The position numbers and the translations under genes are program-made. Shown here in pieces: positions 22,015-34,521 of a stretch of DNA of 64,000 nucleotides (position 1 is its first letter; each line of letters starts with the position of its first letter). Source of the DNA: Isoetes taiwanensis (taxonomy: Eukaryota > Streptophyta > Lycopodiopsida > Isoetales > Isoetaceae); NCBI GenBank assembly GCA_021234155.1, contig JAJEKV010000005.1, positions 10,968,572 to 11,032,571 of the forward strand, read 5' to 3'. Under the pieces are notes generated by a model, which saw only the letters and a program-made list of their open reading frames with translations, was not told the origin of the DNA and did not search any database.

Positions 22015-24237
22015 TGGGTTGCCCCTAGGGGGGCAAACCCTCGTTTATGTGGGTATGTGGGCATATTCAAGTATATGCTGGCATATACCTAGCATATGCT
22101 GATGACTGCTAAAAACTGGCTGCTGCCTGTAAATGCTCGGTCATCCAGCCCCATTATCAGCCCTCCTCGGATTCTGCCCTCCTTTCTCTTGTTGCAGAGC
22201 CACCAATCTTCTGCATGTAAAACGAAAAGGTTAAGGCACCAGAATAAAGAGTAAACATCAGAAATGGGCAAGGGGTAGATTCGCTTATCTTTTGATCAAG
22301 TCGGATCAAGGATTTTCCGATGCCTCAACTACATGTAATAAGATCTTATCAGTCTAATTAGTGCAAAATGAAAGCGGCATCATAAAGAAGGTTCTCTTAT
22401 CTGTGATGGCGGAGTCCCACAGCCAAAGTTTTGGAAAATCCAGCGCCTGCATGCAAAGAGTTAGTTCAGTTCAATATCAAAAGAAGATGCCAGGCTTTAA
22501 GAACAGACATTTGGGTTGCATTCCGACATGCTTTCCCCTATTCAGAAGATTCTTCCTATGCCTTATCGGTTATACGGGCTCCATCGCCTGTTTGTAGCTC
22601 TTTTCTTTCTCTGCAATCGGATAATCTCAGTTAGAAATAAACCAAAAGGGGATGAAGCAACTTTTCACACTTTACTCATCTTTTCCGAAGCTGGAGCTCT
22701 TGCGTTTCGATCCTGCTTCCAAGTGCTTCCGCCATATTTAATGTGACAGACTCCATCGCCCATAAATAATCACGCCGGTGATTCGTAGCCCAGCTCTTGC
22801 TCAGCGAACTGGATATCTGCAAGAAGACGGATTAGAGCTCCATCAGTCCATATGAATAAGCTGCGAAAAATATGATTCTACCTCTGATATCAACGTCGGA
22901 ATGGATAATGAAGCCAATCATGGATCTACAGATCGGTATAATAGAAGAGTGCCGGATCCCTTAGTTCATCTTGGTGGAAGCATGCTGGACTTGAAGATCA
23001 AGCTTTATAGGGTCTCAGTTCATGCACAAAGACATGCAGACTGCCGGAATGGGCATGCAGAGATCAGCACATGCAACCGCATGCAGTGAAACAACATTTT
23101 GAGATAGCGCCATAGCGGAAGCTTCACAGTTTCACCATGCCGGAATGGAATGGTCGCCATGGCCATGGCCTCTCAGCTAAAGGGAAAGAAAATGCTAAAG
23201 GTGCCAGGATCAAACTTTTCCAGGACGGTCGGAATGCGACAGTGCTCAGAATCGTACTGCCAGCCTGCCTGTCATGATTATTTTGTATGGCCAGAGGTAG
23301 GTGGGGATAGTCATTCTGGCAAACCCCACGTGTCTACCTAAGTTTTTAATTTGTCCGTTGAGTCCTCTTCCCTCCCACTTTATTGGTGTTAACACTTTAA
23401 AAAGTAAGGTTTCCGCCTTTAATCGAGGTTAGGTTCCTTTAGATGTCTTTTCTTTGTCCTTAGGGGATGTTGTTGTAACCTTTTGGCTAAGGTGGAGGTA
23501 CGAGTCCCCCCTAGCCTTTTTTTTCAAAATTCCCTTTGGATTAATTTCCGGAAAGCGAATGGCATGCCATTCCCTGAAGAGGTCAGCCTCTGATTATCAT
23601 AAAAGCTAATAGTCAACAAAAGACATATATCAATTATTGATACGTGAAAATGCATTTCTGGTAGAAATTGTGCAAGTGGTTTGCCCATTTGTTGCTGGCT
23701 CTTGATTATCTCCATTTAAATCGCATCCTTCATCGTGAACTAAAGGTGTACATTTGCTAGATTCAGAACCTCAAGGTGAACACTACGATTTTCTTCTTTA
23801 AGCAGTGCATTTTGCAGCAGAGCATGAGCCAGTGGAGTCGGCTCCTTTTCATAATATCTTGGAGTCCAACCTCTGGTGAAGTGTGCTTTCACAGGTAAAG
23901 TTACAAGAATTGTGCAAACTGGGTATTTTGTTTTGAAGCTTCTTAGATTATTTGGTGTAGGCGAAGTGGGGGTTGCAAGATTCCTTGAGTCAGTTTTAAG
24001 GCAAGACCTATTGGTGAAGGCCTAATTCTGGGTGAAGTTATCAATGCTTTCCCCTTCCTCCTCCTCCACAATTTATGAAATAAATAAAAGAACTTTTGGG
24101 CGAAGAAAACGAATCCCTGCGTTTATACATTAATAAGGCTCGACATTAAACAAAGAAAATTCAACATAACGACCAAACAATAAACATAAAAAAACACTCT
24201 CGGGCCACTGGAGGGCAACCCTCCGTGCGCAGCACCT
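22015..24237. mobile_element. 2.2-kb insertion of unknown class in repeat X
   Basis: Comparison with the uninterrupted X copy (52233-52532) defines an insertion flanked by TGTTTTT on both sides (22008-22014 and 24238-24244). One end carries the hairpin GGGTTGCCCC-TAG-GGGGGCAAACCC (22016-22040). The other carries GGGCAACCCTCC and the small palindrome GTGCGCAGCAC (24212-24236). The two ends thus share GGGTTGCCC/GGGCAACCC inverted. No coding frame of note; the longest are 60-78 codons with no family. It could be a non-autonomous DNA element, a short LTR-like element or a SINE-bearing composite. Confidence 0.45.
23484..23524 (+). other. Compact Pol III-like boxes (A box, B box, T8)
   Basis: TGGCTAAGGTGG (A-box-like) at 23484-23495 is followed after one base by GGTACGAGTCC (B-box-like, one mismatch) and then by eight T at 23517-23524. 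The boxes are far too close for a tRNA, where 30-45 bases separate them. It may be a deleted tRNA-derived SINE head or coincidence. Confidence 0.3.
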
Positions 24238-24699
24238 TGTTTTTATAACAACTTATTCGATTGTTTTAGGGATATATGGTCTATGGTTTCAGGAATTGTT
24301 AGTTTTACATCGATATCAAATCCCCTTGAAACCCTCTGCTATTTTGCTACATATGGCAGCATGGCGTGACAACAATTATACGTGAGTTGCAAGTCAAGAA
24401 GGGAGCAACTGAGACCAAGTTCATTAATCACGCCAAGTTTATATGATTTGAATCCACCCTGCTATAGTTGAGATGAAGAAGTTAGGACATGACTTTGATA
24501 CAGAGAAATTATTCTGAGACATTATAGCAATGGCCTAGGTTATTTTAATGGTTACAAAATTTATAAGGTTAAATTTGAAGCCTTGTTCCATTGTTATCCA
24601 GTATTGGAAAGTCATTCTTCTAATATTGTAAAAATACTATAGCAAGTGGCATCGAGTCAAAAGAAAAGAATCGGGGCGGGAGAGGGAAGAAAAGAAAAA

Positions 24700-26533
24700 G
24701 ATAGTTGGTGATAAACTGGCAGAGCTAAGGAAGAATTCAGCTGCGCTGGTAGAATCTATACTTGCAAAGAACACCTCGGAGCATACAAATTTAGCGAGGA
24801 AAATACAAGGCAATACAGCAACTGGGCATCAAACAAGCGTTACAGGTAAGTCTAATCCAACTGTTGCTAGTCAAAATAAAACGCAAAATTGTGTCAGGAC
24901 AAATATGGATGTTGAAAACTATAACAACACATGCACACATAAAGGTGCAACTGTATTTGGTGTGACTCAAACACGTACATCAAATGGGATAACAACTGTA
25001 GAGAAAGGAGCATGCCACATAATTAAGGGGAAGGGCACAGGTGCAGATGCGGTGCATCAAACTGATGAGAGGGTAGATGCTTATCGGCGAGAAAAGGCGT
25101 GAGAAAAGCACGGTGGTCATCCAAAAGCTTCAGCATGGAAAGGACAGGATTCAGTGAAAGTAGTAAATAAGCCGAGATTTTCAGAATGGATTTAGAACCA
25201 CATTCAAGATAAGAATAGAAGCACAAGACTCACAGAGGCGCTCCAAATGGTTGAGATGGGCCTCATTCAGAACCTTGGGACAAAAATTAGTAGCACTAAA
25301 CCAGGAATGGCCATTGGCACCAACGGAGTTGTGGAGGTAGAAGATAATTTTCCAAAGTGGCAGAAATTAATCACGAGGTGCATAAAAGTATTTAGAAAGC
25401 TTGATCTCGCGGGCCGGTTGTAGGCTTTTACTGGGGGGCTTCTTGGACTGCAAGGCAGATTAAGCACGTGGCTATCAACACACTTGAAGAGGTTAGGTTT
25501 GCCCCAACACCAATCGCTAAGGCAGGCTGGGCAACAACTTCTTTCTTATTATGTTTGATTGTGAAGCAGCGGTAGATAGGCTAGTTGCCCGAGAAGCAGA
25601 CCCTTTTGCAGGAGACTTTATTCTCAGACGGAGTTCTATCGCCGGGCTTCTCTCCTAAACAAACCTACGCTATCAAAATCCCATGTTGGTTTGAAATAGA
25701 AGATTTACCACCGGACTTGCTAGTTCGAGTTCTTAAAGTCTATTGCTAACACACTAGGTTCATACGTGTCACATTCAATTCGAAGGGGCCTAGAATCGTG
25801 TTGCTATCCCAAAGAAACACACATATCCCCAAAGGAGTAACAGTAAAAAGCGGAATGTGTTGCTTCAAATTTTTACTTAAGCTCATAAATGGATGGGAAA
25901 TAAGGAGGATGTTCCCCAACTTAGAGCTAGAAGGCGTAATCAAGTCAGACCACACGAGTGCCAAAGATAACATAGCCTCCAGGGCCAAAGATAGAGAGCA
26001 GGAACCTGTTGCTACGGCTGGTGTTACACATAAAGTAACTAGTCAAGTGACACTTGAACCTCTCCAGTGTACTGTCACCCCTCCATTTACAACCTCTCCA
26101 GTGTACTGTCACCCCTCCATTTACATCCACTATAGAAACAAATGCTGCCATCTCCTCATTCTCACCCATTCCTGAAAATATGTTTGAAAATACGTCTCAT
26201 AATAGAACAAAATCCAAAGAGGACATCCCAATCGGGGAGGGTCAGTGGCAAGTGGTAGCCTCCAAACACAGTACAAGAGCTAGAAATATTGCCAGGAAGT
26301 TCAGAGGCTCCCAAAACACAGTGGCCTTAAAAACTACAGAGGTTCCACAGCCATTGTCGTCGTTGTCTAAATATATCATGGAGGCAACTTCTGTAGAGAA
26401 GGGGGAGCTTGCAGGTACAACAGGCAATGATACACGTGATGTGTGGCACCCAAAAATGGCTTTGGTGATACACAAGGATAACCCCGAAGGGTCGGGAAAT
26501 AGATACGCGAGATGGCGTGGAAATGTTGGATAA
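24700..26533 (+). pseudogene. LINE ORF1 protein of the full-length LINE
   Basis: Several frames together cover a gag-like ORF1. The first open block (24905-25102) is polar (VENYNNTCTHKGATVFGV). The middle has IPCWFEIEDLPPDLLVRVLK, then RNTHIPKGVTVKSGMCCFKF with LLKLINGWEIRRMFPNLE, aligning with VVKSGPLFFKYKLRLLNGPE of the ORF1-only element. The C-terminal block (26054-26533) contains GEGQWQVVASKHSTRARNIA, a basic motif usual at the end of plant L1 ORF1. A 43-bp stretch (CCTCTCCAGTGTACTGTCACCCCTCC core) is duplicated at 26058-26130. ORF1 binds LINE RNA; this copy is broken by stops and frameshifts. Confidence 0.72.
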
Positions 26534-26717
26534 CCCATTCGCTCTAATAGGCAAGAAGAATAAGATGGATGCAAATGTGTATGCAGACAACATGGGTGAG
26601 ATGAAAAGAAAAAAAGCCTCAGCCTCCTCTTTTAGCAGCCCCGCTAGTGGTGAGTTGCTATTGAAGGGAAACTAGATGTGGAAAATAGAGGTGTTGGCCA
26701 TACTCTTAAAACTCATA

Positions 26718-29700
26718 ATGAATTTCAAAATCGTGAGCTGGAATATCAGAGGAGTAAAGTCTTCGGAGTTCAAAAGCAACAGGCTTTCACTAGCACTAAA
26801 GAGAGTGAACGCGGATATCATATGCTTTCAAGAACACAAGTGTAAGAAGGAGGAAGCTGATGTTTAGTTTAAAATAATAGGGAACGAGTATGTTGGAATT
26901 GTCTAAACAAGCAAAGGAAAAGTCTAGTCTTTGGTACCTTAATCGCATGGAAAAAACGGTTAAGGTGACAACATCAATGTCGCACAGATTTGGAAGGTGG
27001 TCCATCATAGTGTGGCGCGAGAACAACCAATCATGGGGAATTTTAAACATTTACGCGCATAACAATCCTAGGGGAAGAGGTGCACTATGGGCCTCCCTCA
27101 GACATAAAATCAAAAGCTTTGGTAATCACATAGCATGGCTAATGCTGGGCGATTTTAATATGGTGGAGACATCAGAAGACAGACGTGGTGCAACATCCGA
27201 CATTGTTAATGGTTTTGAAAAAAGAGATGGGTTAAAGCGATAGACGCCCATTTGGATTTATTGAGCTGGAAGGGGATAAAGGTTTCACATGGTGCAATGG
27301 TTGGGTGGGACAAGGTAGAGCTTACGCTAGACATGACAGGTGTTACGTGAATTACAATACACTCGCCACTTCCCCAACCCTTCGTAGAGTAAACTGCACC
27401 GACAATGCGATATCTGATCATAATCCCCAGGTAATTTCATGCCAGGAATGTAGGAAAAAAGTCTCAAGAACAGTGTTTAAAATGAATATCAAGTATCCGA
27501 AAAGAGCACGCTTTTCTTTGCAAAATGCAAAGAAATTTGGCAAGCGGCATTTATAAAAGACTCAGGCATGAAGGCCTTAACGGCAACACTAGCAAATATT
27601 AAGCAATTTGCTAAATTGTGGGGGAGAGAAAAAGTAAAGGAGGAGAGAGCATCTTTGGACAAACTATACAGTCATTTGACAACCCTCAGAGCAGCGGGTC
27701 CCAATGATGGTATAGAAGAGAAAAAATTACTGGATGAGATTAAAAAGTCAGAGGAGACCAAGACCTGCGAGAGAACGTAGAAGCAAAGCGGTTTAACTTG
27801 GCTTAGGCAAGCAGATAAATGCTCTAAGTTTTTCTTTAAGGCTGCCAAGCAGAAGAGGTGGTCAACAGCAACTCTTGATGATGGGTCGATACTTAAAAGT
27901 TGTGATGGGCTCCATAAGTTTCTTCACGATCACTTTCAAAGCTTCTTCGGTGAAAAGCGTATGCCGTTCCAGGACGAGTTTGAAGAGTTAGTGGTCTCCA
28001 AGGTGTCTCCAGTCATAACAAATGAGCAACACCAAATGTTGAGCCGCCCACTATCCATAGAGGATTTGCATCGGCGATCGCCGCCCTCGACAAAGAGAAG
28101 TGTCAGGGGATGGATGGGATTCCAATAGAGTTTTCGGGTTTATTGGGAATGGATTAAAACCGATGTATTCTCATCTTATACAGACTTCCTACAAGCAGAC
28201 CACCTGGATCCCAAGCTAAATACAGGTTGTATTGTTTTGACTCCAAAGGAAAAGAGACCCGCATTACTATCAATGACTGGAGACCCATCACATTCTTTGT
28301 CGGCATTCTATAAGATAATAGCAAAGGGAATGGCGAGAGAAAATAAAGCCCATACTTGCGAAACTATCTCCCCGTCCGGTCGGGTTTTCTCCGTGAAGGA
28401 ACATTACGCACAATATAGCGGCAGACTTTTGAGGGTATGTATTGGGCTAAAAACATAGGTCAAAAAGTAGCTTACATCAAGTTGGACTTTACTATGGCAT
28501 ACGATAACGATCTTTTATATAAAAAATTTGTTAAAATTGGGTTTTGGGGAATTTTTTCTTTGGAAGTGTGAAGAGACTACTTCACTCCGCACGGGCCTCT
28601 GTTCTTCTCAACGGGGAGTCCTCTCCTATATTCATCATCGAAAGAGGCATTAGACAGGGGATGCCCACTAGCCCCATTTTTATTTAACATAGCGGTGAAG
28701 CTTTCTCACGCCTATTTCTACTGAGGCCTCAAGGGATGGTCTAGTAGAAGGTCTTCAAATGGGGATGGATCTCGGCCAGATATGCAATCAATAATGTGAG
28801 ATGACTTTTTTTTGTTTCTAGTAGTAGAGGAGGAGAGCAATCTAAAGAATGTCGTCGGTTGTTAGATACTTTCTCCTTGGCCTCGGGATGTCTCATCAAG
28901 CTGGAAGAAATGCTTTCGGCAAGAATGGGGCTGGGAAGGACCACATCCCGTGTGTTTAGAGCCTCCGTCCGTGGAAAATCATAAAAGATGGGGAGTATTC
29001 TAACCTTCTTGGAATCCCAGTGGGAATTAAAGTACCCTCAACAAAAGTATGGGATGAGTTGATATTAGGATTGCAGAAGCATCTGAATTGGTGGAAAGTC
29101 GCAAAACTATCATTGGCTGGCAGGATAGTAGTAGCGAAGCATGTGCTGTGCAGCACGCACATCTACGTCTCATCTCTCCTCATAGCCCCACCAGAGAAAG
29201 TAAAAGAAATGGAAGGGACAATTAGAAACTTTGTGTGGGGAGGCAACGAGGAAGGAGCACTATTGAAAATAGCATGGTGGAAATGTAAAAGAGATAAGGA
29301 AGAAGGGGGAATAGGCATGATTGACTTAACCCTACAAAGCAAAATACTAGTAGCCAAAAGCATGTGGAATATTTTAGAGGAGAAAACGAAGTCACCAGGC
29401 CTCCAACTCATAGCGCAGGCCATATGTTTCTCATGCACACATGCTAAAGTATCAGCACAAGTATCTCTTCCATGGTCTCTATTTTATGGCTTGAAACCAA
29501 GTTCTGAGGCCTCACCGTTCTTAAGAGGTCTCATTTCCGCGTGGGATGTGGTGAAAGAACTCTTCACAGTGAATATCAGTAATTGTGCAGCAAGTACTAC
29601 TCCACCATGGTGGATTCCAGTCAACTACCGCAATAAGAACGGTCCTTTAGCCCTTTTGGCTGACATCAGAGTGGTGAGAAGATGGATCAACTGTGGCATT

Positions 29701-30468
29701 GATTCATGTGCAATGTGGTATGAAGGTGGTCAGTTAACAGAATGGATGGTATTCAAGCAGAAATTCGGCCTCCAGAATAACAACAAAACACTGTGGGAAT
29801 GTATTGCAGTAAGCCTTCCAAACCACATAAATAGCACGAGTAAGAAACCTTGGGTTCTCGATCAATCTGTGCAGGCGGGGTCATTTGTGAAATCAGCATA
29901 TAAGCGTTTGAAGACAAAAGGTACTTTATTGCTACCAGCTCAATGGAATGTGCAAGTCACTGACACACAGCTGAAGGAAATTTGGAGGGGTGTATGGATA
30001 AAACTTCTCCCTCCCCGAGTGAATTCTTTTTTATGGCAAGTAATTCATAGGGCTCCTATGGTAAACAGAAGGGTATCCAAATTCAAAGCTGACGTGAGCC
30101 CTCTATGTCCATTGTGCAAGATGGAGGAAGAGTCTCTGGAACACTGCTTAGCAGAGTGCACTGACCTGCAAGTTGTGTGGTCGTGGTGCATGGATATGTT
30201 CAACATTACACTGGGGACCAACGATCTCCTTCTAGGTAGATATCCAGTAGAATGGCCAGTCTCAAAACGCAAAGCTTTTCATATTGTCAGATCATGGGCA
30301 TTATGGGTCATATGGAAAAGGCGCAATTCGTTCACTCTAGGCAAAGAAGCATATACTACAGCCACACAAATACTGCACACGCTCATAGAGAAGCTTAGAA
30401 AGTTCAAGTGTGTGGTCGAAGATGATGTTTCCCTTGTTTGGGAGACCTTCATCAAACTACCACCTTAA
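26718..30468 (+). pseudogene. LINE ORF2: endonuclease, reverse transcriptase, zf-RVT
   Basis: Starts MNFKIVSWNIRGVKSSEFKS, the usual plant L1 opening. The endonuclease core is visible through IICFQEHK, WLMLGDFNMVETSEDRRG and SDHNP (near 27415). The RT region begins at about 28065 (ALDKEKCQGMDGIPIEF), with KVAYIKLDFTMAYDN (28466) and GIRQGMPTSPIF (28650). The YADD region is garbled (near 28795). From 29020 to 30468 one frame of 482 codons is fully open: AKLSLAGRIVVAKHVL, NFVWGGNEEGALLKIAWWKC, then the zf-RVT motif LCPLCKMEEESLEHCLAEC and ALWVIWKRRNSF. Stops and frameshifts cluster upstream of 29000. Enzymatically dead as it stands. Confidence 0.86.
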
Positions 30469-30932
30469 GAAGAAGGCATCTACATGCAGTCAAAAAGGGC
30501 TTTGTAGCTATCCCCTCTTCAAACTTGTTCAGGAGGGTGTCTATCTGCTATAAGGCTGTGTAATAGTTTACCTATAAATGGAAAATTCTTTATCCTTCAA
30601 AAAAAAAAAATGCCATTTGAATCCGTCCGGCTCACCCAGGCTGGCGGACAATTCTGTATTTATCTGTTGCAATCGATATGGTCATGCACTTGGTTGCTGG
30701 ATCTCAACAAAACAAAGAAGAAGACGTTTGTAATGTTTAGGGTTAGAATGCAGAGTATTTCGAGCAATTCCAAATGAACAGTAGACATGCTATAATAATC
30801 CAATGGTTAGCATAAATGTTATAAGCATTGAATAAATATATGAAGAGTACTGAAGGTTCTATTGTGATGTTTAAGGATTAAACTGTTATATAAGACTAGC
30901 AAATGGTCTAATAAAGCTGGTTGGATTACTTC

Positions 30933-30944
30933 TGATATCAGAGC
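30933..30944 (+). other. Primer-binding site of Copia fossil 2
   Basis: TGATATCAGAGC directly after the LTR. It matches the initiator-Met tRNA-complementary consensus (TGGTATCAGAGC) at 11 of 12 bases and fixes the LTR-internal boundary. Confidence 0.7.
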
Positions 30945-33674
30945 AAGTAATCATCATAGCAAGCAGACTGGTAGCTTCTTTGCTTAGTGCAATTGAAGTC
31001 TATAGGGGTGATGCTACCTTCCAAGTGTGGAAGGAGAAGGTAGAAGAAGTCTTGAGAGTTGAAGGACTTTAAGAATTTGTTGAGGAGCAAATTCTAGAAA
31101 TTGCACAAGCAACTAACAGAGGACATCTTATGCAACTGCAGTTGCATCAGGTACAAATGTTGCCTCAAGCATAAATGCCAGTCCAATAAGAGAAGTCAGT
31201 TAAATTGGTGGAGCAGGAACTTCTAGTATTGTGGAGATTACCAGCTTAACAAGTGATGGTCAAAGGATAGAAAAAATGTTACAGACTAAAGCAGTCATCA
31301 AGAGTAAGATTAGTTCAAGTATTTTGTTGAGGCATGTCTTCAAAACAAATGTGGAATTATATAGTGCAGACCTCTTAGGTTAAATCCTCTTCCATGTACT
31401 GGACAAGGAGCTTAGAAGTCCGAGGTTTGGTGACAAAGGAGATGTCAAAGAAATGTTTTGACAATATTGTTGCAGATATGGAAGTAGCTGGAGTATCTAT
31501 AACAATGGAGTTTCAGATTAATTCCATTGCTAAGGTATTTTCAAAGCACAAGCAACTTGCTACTCTTGTGAGGTATATTTCCAAGAGTCGAGAAGATGCT
31601 AAGAAAATGGTTAAAACAGAAAATACAATGCTCAGTGAAGATGATGAAGAACCAAATAAAATTTTGTATACTTTAGGAGGAAGAGATCGAGGTTCTCAAA
31701 GTAAGATTGGACCCTATTATGAATGTGATACTTCTTGACATTTAAAGGCCAACTTCCCTAAACTAAACAAAGGAATAAGACGCTTTAACTGCCAAGCTTT
31801 TGATCATATAGCCAGTTGTTGCCCTAGCCCCAAAGGAAACGAAAATGGTGCAGGCAGAGGTAGAGGCTTCAACAAAGGAGGAACCGAGGAGGGAAAGCAA
31901 GTAGAGGAAGAGGCAAGACTGCCACTATTAACATGGCTGCAGAAACGATTGAGGAGGAAGAAGAGACTCAAAATGAAGATGCTGAGGTAAGTCATTCTAA
32001 AGCATTATCAATCAGTTTGGATTCTAAATCACCTTCTAAGCTCGAGGAAAGAGTATACAAAACTAGTAGCTTTGTGCAAATGGGAGATGGGAATTTGCAA
32101 AAGACGGAGGAGACTGGATTACTTGAACTGCTTGATCTTAAAAGGGAGTTAGTTGTTCTTGAAAATGTATTGTGTGTTCTAAATTTAGTTAAGAACCTAA
32201 TTTCAGTCACTCAATTAGTAGATCTTGGCTATCATGTGCATTTTGAAAAGAAATATTCTAAGGTCATGTTGGATAATAAGGATAAGTTTTTAGCTAAACA
32301 AGTTGGCAAGCTCTTTGAATGCTATTAACGTTGTCATAATACCATCATTAAAATTGTGGCATAAAAGATTGGGTCACACTGAAGTATATGGTCAAAACAG
32401 ATGCCACGGATATGGAAGATAATAATTTTAATTGTGAGGGATGCTTTAAGGAAAACACTGTAGGTTGCCCTTTCCTAAGAAAGGCAAAAGAGCACATGAA
32501 ATAAATGAACTCGTCTATAGTAGCTCGTGTGGGCCTCTGAACATAAGAAGTATTCATGGGAAGAAATACTTTGTTACATTCACTGATGATTTTTCTAGAA
32601 AGACAAGTCTATACTTTGAAGCTAAGGATCATGCTTTTGAAGCATTCAAAGCATATCAAGCAGAGGTGGAAAGACAAACTGGTAAAAAGGTAAAATGTCT
32701 TAGAACTGACAGAGCTGGAGAGTTTGTGTCTGGCAAGTTTAATAATTACTGCTTTGCTAATGGGATAAGGAGGCAACTCACATGTCCTCATATTTCTCAA
32801 TAAAATGGGGTCTCAGAAAGAAAGAACATATCAATCTTAAGCTCTGCAAGTCTATGTCAAAATATACATGCCTACCAAATTTTCTATCTAGGAGCACGAG
32901 TGGAAGAGCACCAAACGAATCATGGTATGATGCTAAACCTGACCTCAGTAAATACAGAGCCTATGGTTGCTTGAGCTATTGTCATGTACCAGAAGAAACT
33001 AGATAGAAATTGGATGATAGATCTATACTTGCTATTTAATAGATTATGATAACCAACCAGAAGGCCATAAATTATATGATCCATTCACCAAAAGAATTAC
33101 TACAACCAGGGTGTACATTTTGAAGGAGGTAACTTGTATAAGAATAGAGAAAGTAGAGACGGCTCTAGAATGCAAAATAATGGAAAAACAAGTTTTAGAT
33201 TCAGACCTAGATGATGATGACCCTGGAGAATCACAGCAGATTGCTAGGTTGGAAAACAACCTTGATAAAGAAGGTTTTTATGGCCATGTTAATGCACAGC
33301 AGTTACTACAGCCAAATGTACCTAGCAGTTATGAAGAGGCAATTAACTCCAGTGAATCACATAAATGGAAACATGCAATGGAAGAGGAATTGTTTTCTTT
33401 TAATAGAACAAAGATATGTGAATTAGTTGAGAAACCTAGCGGCAGAAATATTGTTGACAGCAAATGGATCTTCAAGCTGGAGCTTGGACCAGATGGGAAA
33501 TCGTATATTTACAAGGCTAGATTGGTCGCAAAAGGTTTTTCACAGAAGAGGCTGGACTATGATGAGACTTTTTCTCGCATAGTGAAACTTGCAAGATTAG
33601 AATATTATTACCATATGTAAATGCAAACAATCATGAGGTACATCATATGGATGGTCCACAAACGTTTGGTTGAT

Positions 33675-34516
33675 CCTTCAAGACTTGCAAACATGCATAT
33701 ACTTTCTTGCAATATTATTGGAGCCTCCGCATGTTGCACAAGCTCCTCAAAGAACAAGTTGTTCCACCAGATTGGGAAGCAGTTATCCATGTAGTTTAAA
33801 TACACTTGTTCTACTGGGAACCATGCTTTCTCCGATGTCAGCAGGAACTGCAGTTTAGAAGTTGGGTGATCAACACCAACTTGATACATATAAGGTTGGG
33901 GATCCCTTGACACGGCTATTTCAGTTCTAAGACAGTTCATGCAAATATTGCTGTGATATCTCCAGTTCCAGATATTCACACTTAAGCATGCTTCTATGTT
34001 GTTTTGGTTCATTGTTCACCTCATTAGTCACCCCATAGGCGATCCATTTATTTCTGCAACCCAAACTACAATGTTGCATTTTTCCATTTGGAAGTTGCAC
34101 CTGCCTCGATGATTAATAAAGGGTTTTTGGTTGGAGCTACCCAATAGTTAGGCCGTACTTTCAATGTTAGTCAGGAACTCCTCAGTGCTTAAGTTGGTGC
34201 TAATAGCTCACACGACCGAGAAGGTTCTCTATTACAAGGCTACCCTTTTATTGAGCAGGTGCCCAATTTTGTAAGATTCCAAAACATTGGATCAGTGGAG
34301 AAAGGGGGTTGGGGTGTTAGTCATGTGTCCTCAAGCATATGACTATATGTAAATACCAATGCTCACCAAAGATGGTCAAGTGTGGTAGATCAACCCAGGT
34401 CAAAATCTCTCTAGTTACCAAGAACCATAAGACCACTTCAAATTGAGCAGGAAAGCGTGGCCCTTTCACGACTCTCATGGCATGGCTGCCAAGTCACGAC
34501 CATCATGACATGATCA
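33675..34516. other. No supported gene between the Copia and Gypsy fossils
   Basis: About 840 bp. A 134-codon minus-strand frame (33608-34012; NIWNWRYHSNICMNCL, FPVEQVYLNYMDNCFPIWWN) is the best open frame. Its right part overlaps no recognised element and its left part overlaps the Copia RT on the other strand. I cannot assign it. The rest is featureless. Confidence 0.35.
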
Positions 34517-34521
34517 GATGA

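Larger units (their letters stand above)
21783..24310 (-). repeat. Repeat X, copy 1, split by a 2.2-kb insertion
   Basis: The parts at 21783-22014 and 24245-24310 match, in inverted orientation, the unbroken copy at 52233-52532. Shared phrases are GCTTATAGTCATTTATGAT, CTAAGATTTTAGAATA and GATATATGGTCTATGGTTTC. In the transcription sense of the tRNA-like boxes (see copy 2) this copy runs on the minus strand. Its boxes are more eroded: AGTTCGAGCTC and TGGATATATTGG. Confidence 0.65.
24663..30610 (+). mobile_element. Full-length L1-type LINE inserted in a Copia LTR
   Basis: A 5.9-kb element with, in order, a 5' leader, ORF1 (gag-like, about 24700-26533), ORF2 (endonuclease, RT, zf-RVT tail; 26718-30468), a 130-bp 3' UTR and poly-A (30599-30610). 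The insertion point is fixed by the uninterrupted LTR at 11150-11200: the LTR text stops at GGCATCGAGTCAAAA and resumes at TGCCATTTGAATCCG. A-rich sequence on both sides hides any short target duplication. ORF1 and the first two thirds of ORF2 are broken by stops and frameshifts, while the last 482 codons are open. The 3' end (TCCTTCAAAA...) resembles those of the ORF1-only element and of the LINE end at 37046. Confidence 0.88.
24418..33670 (+). mobile_element. Ty1/Copia fossil 2: 5' LTR, gag, integrase and start of RT
   Basis: Same family as Copia fossil 1. The 5' LTR is 24418-24662 plus 30611-30932, split by a full-length LINE. The primer-binding site is 30933-30944. Then come gag (30950-31740), a CCHC-type knuckle (FNCQAFDHIASCC near 31787), integrase (about 32340-33000, with the HKRLGH zinc motif and TDDFSRKTSLYFEAKDHA), and the beginning of RT (WKHAMEEELFSFNRTKICEL near 33366). 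Homology ends near 33670; the rest of RT, RNase H and the 3' LTR are missing. The coding part is broken in about ten places. Old, judging from decay and LTR divergence. Confidence 0.82.

Noticed and set aside
33608-34012. 134-codon minus-strand frame as a host gene
   Set aside because: Starts antisense to the Copia RT, no recognisable domain, no promoter or splice evidence; kept only as unassigned.
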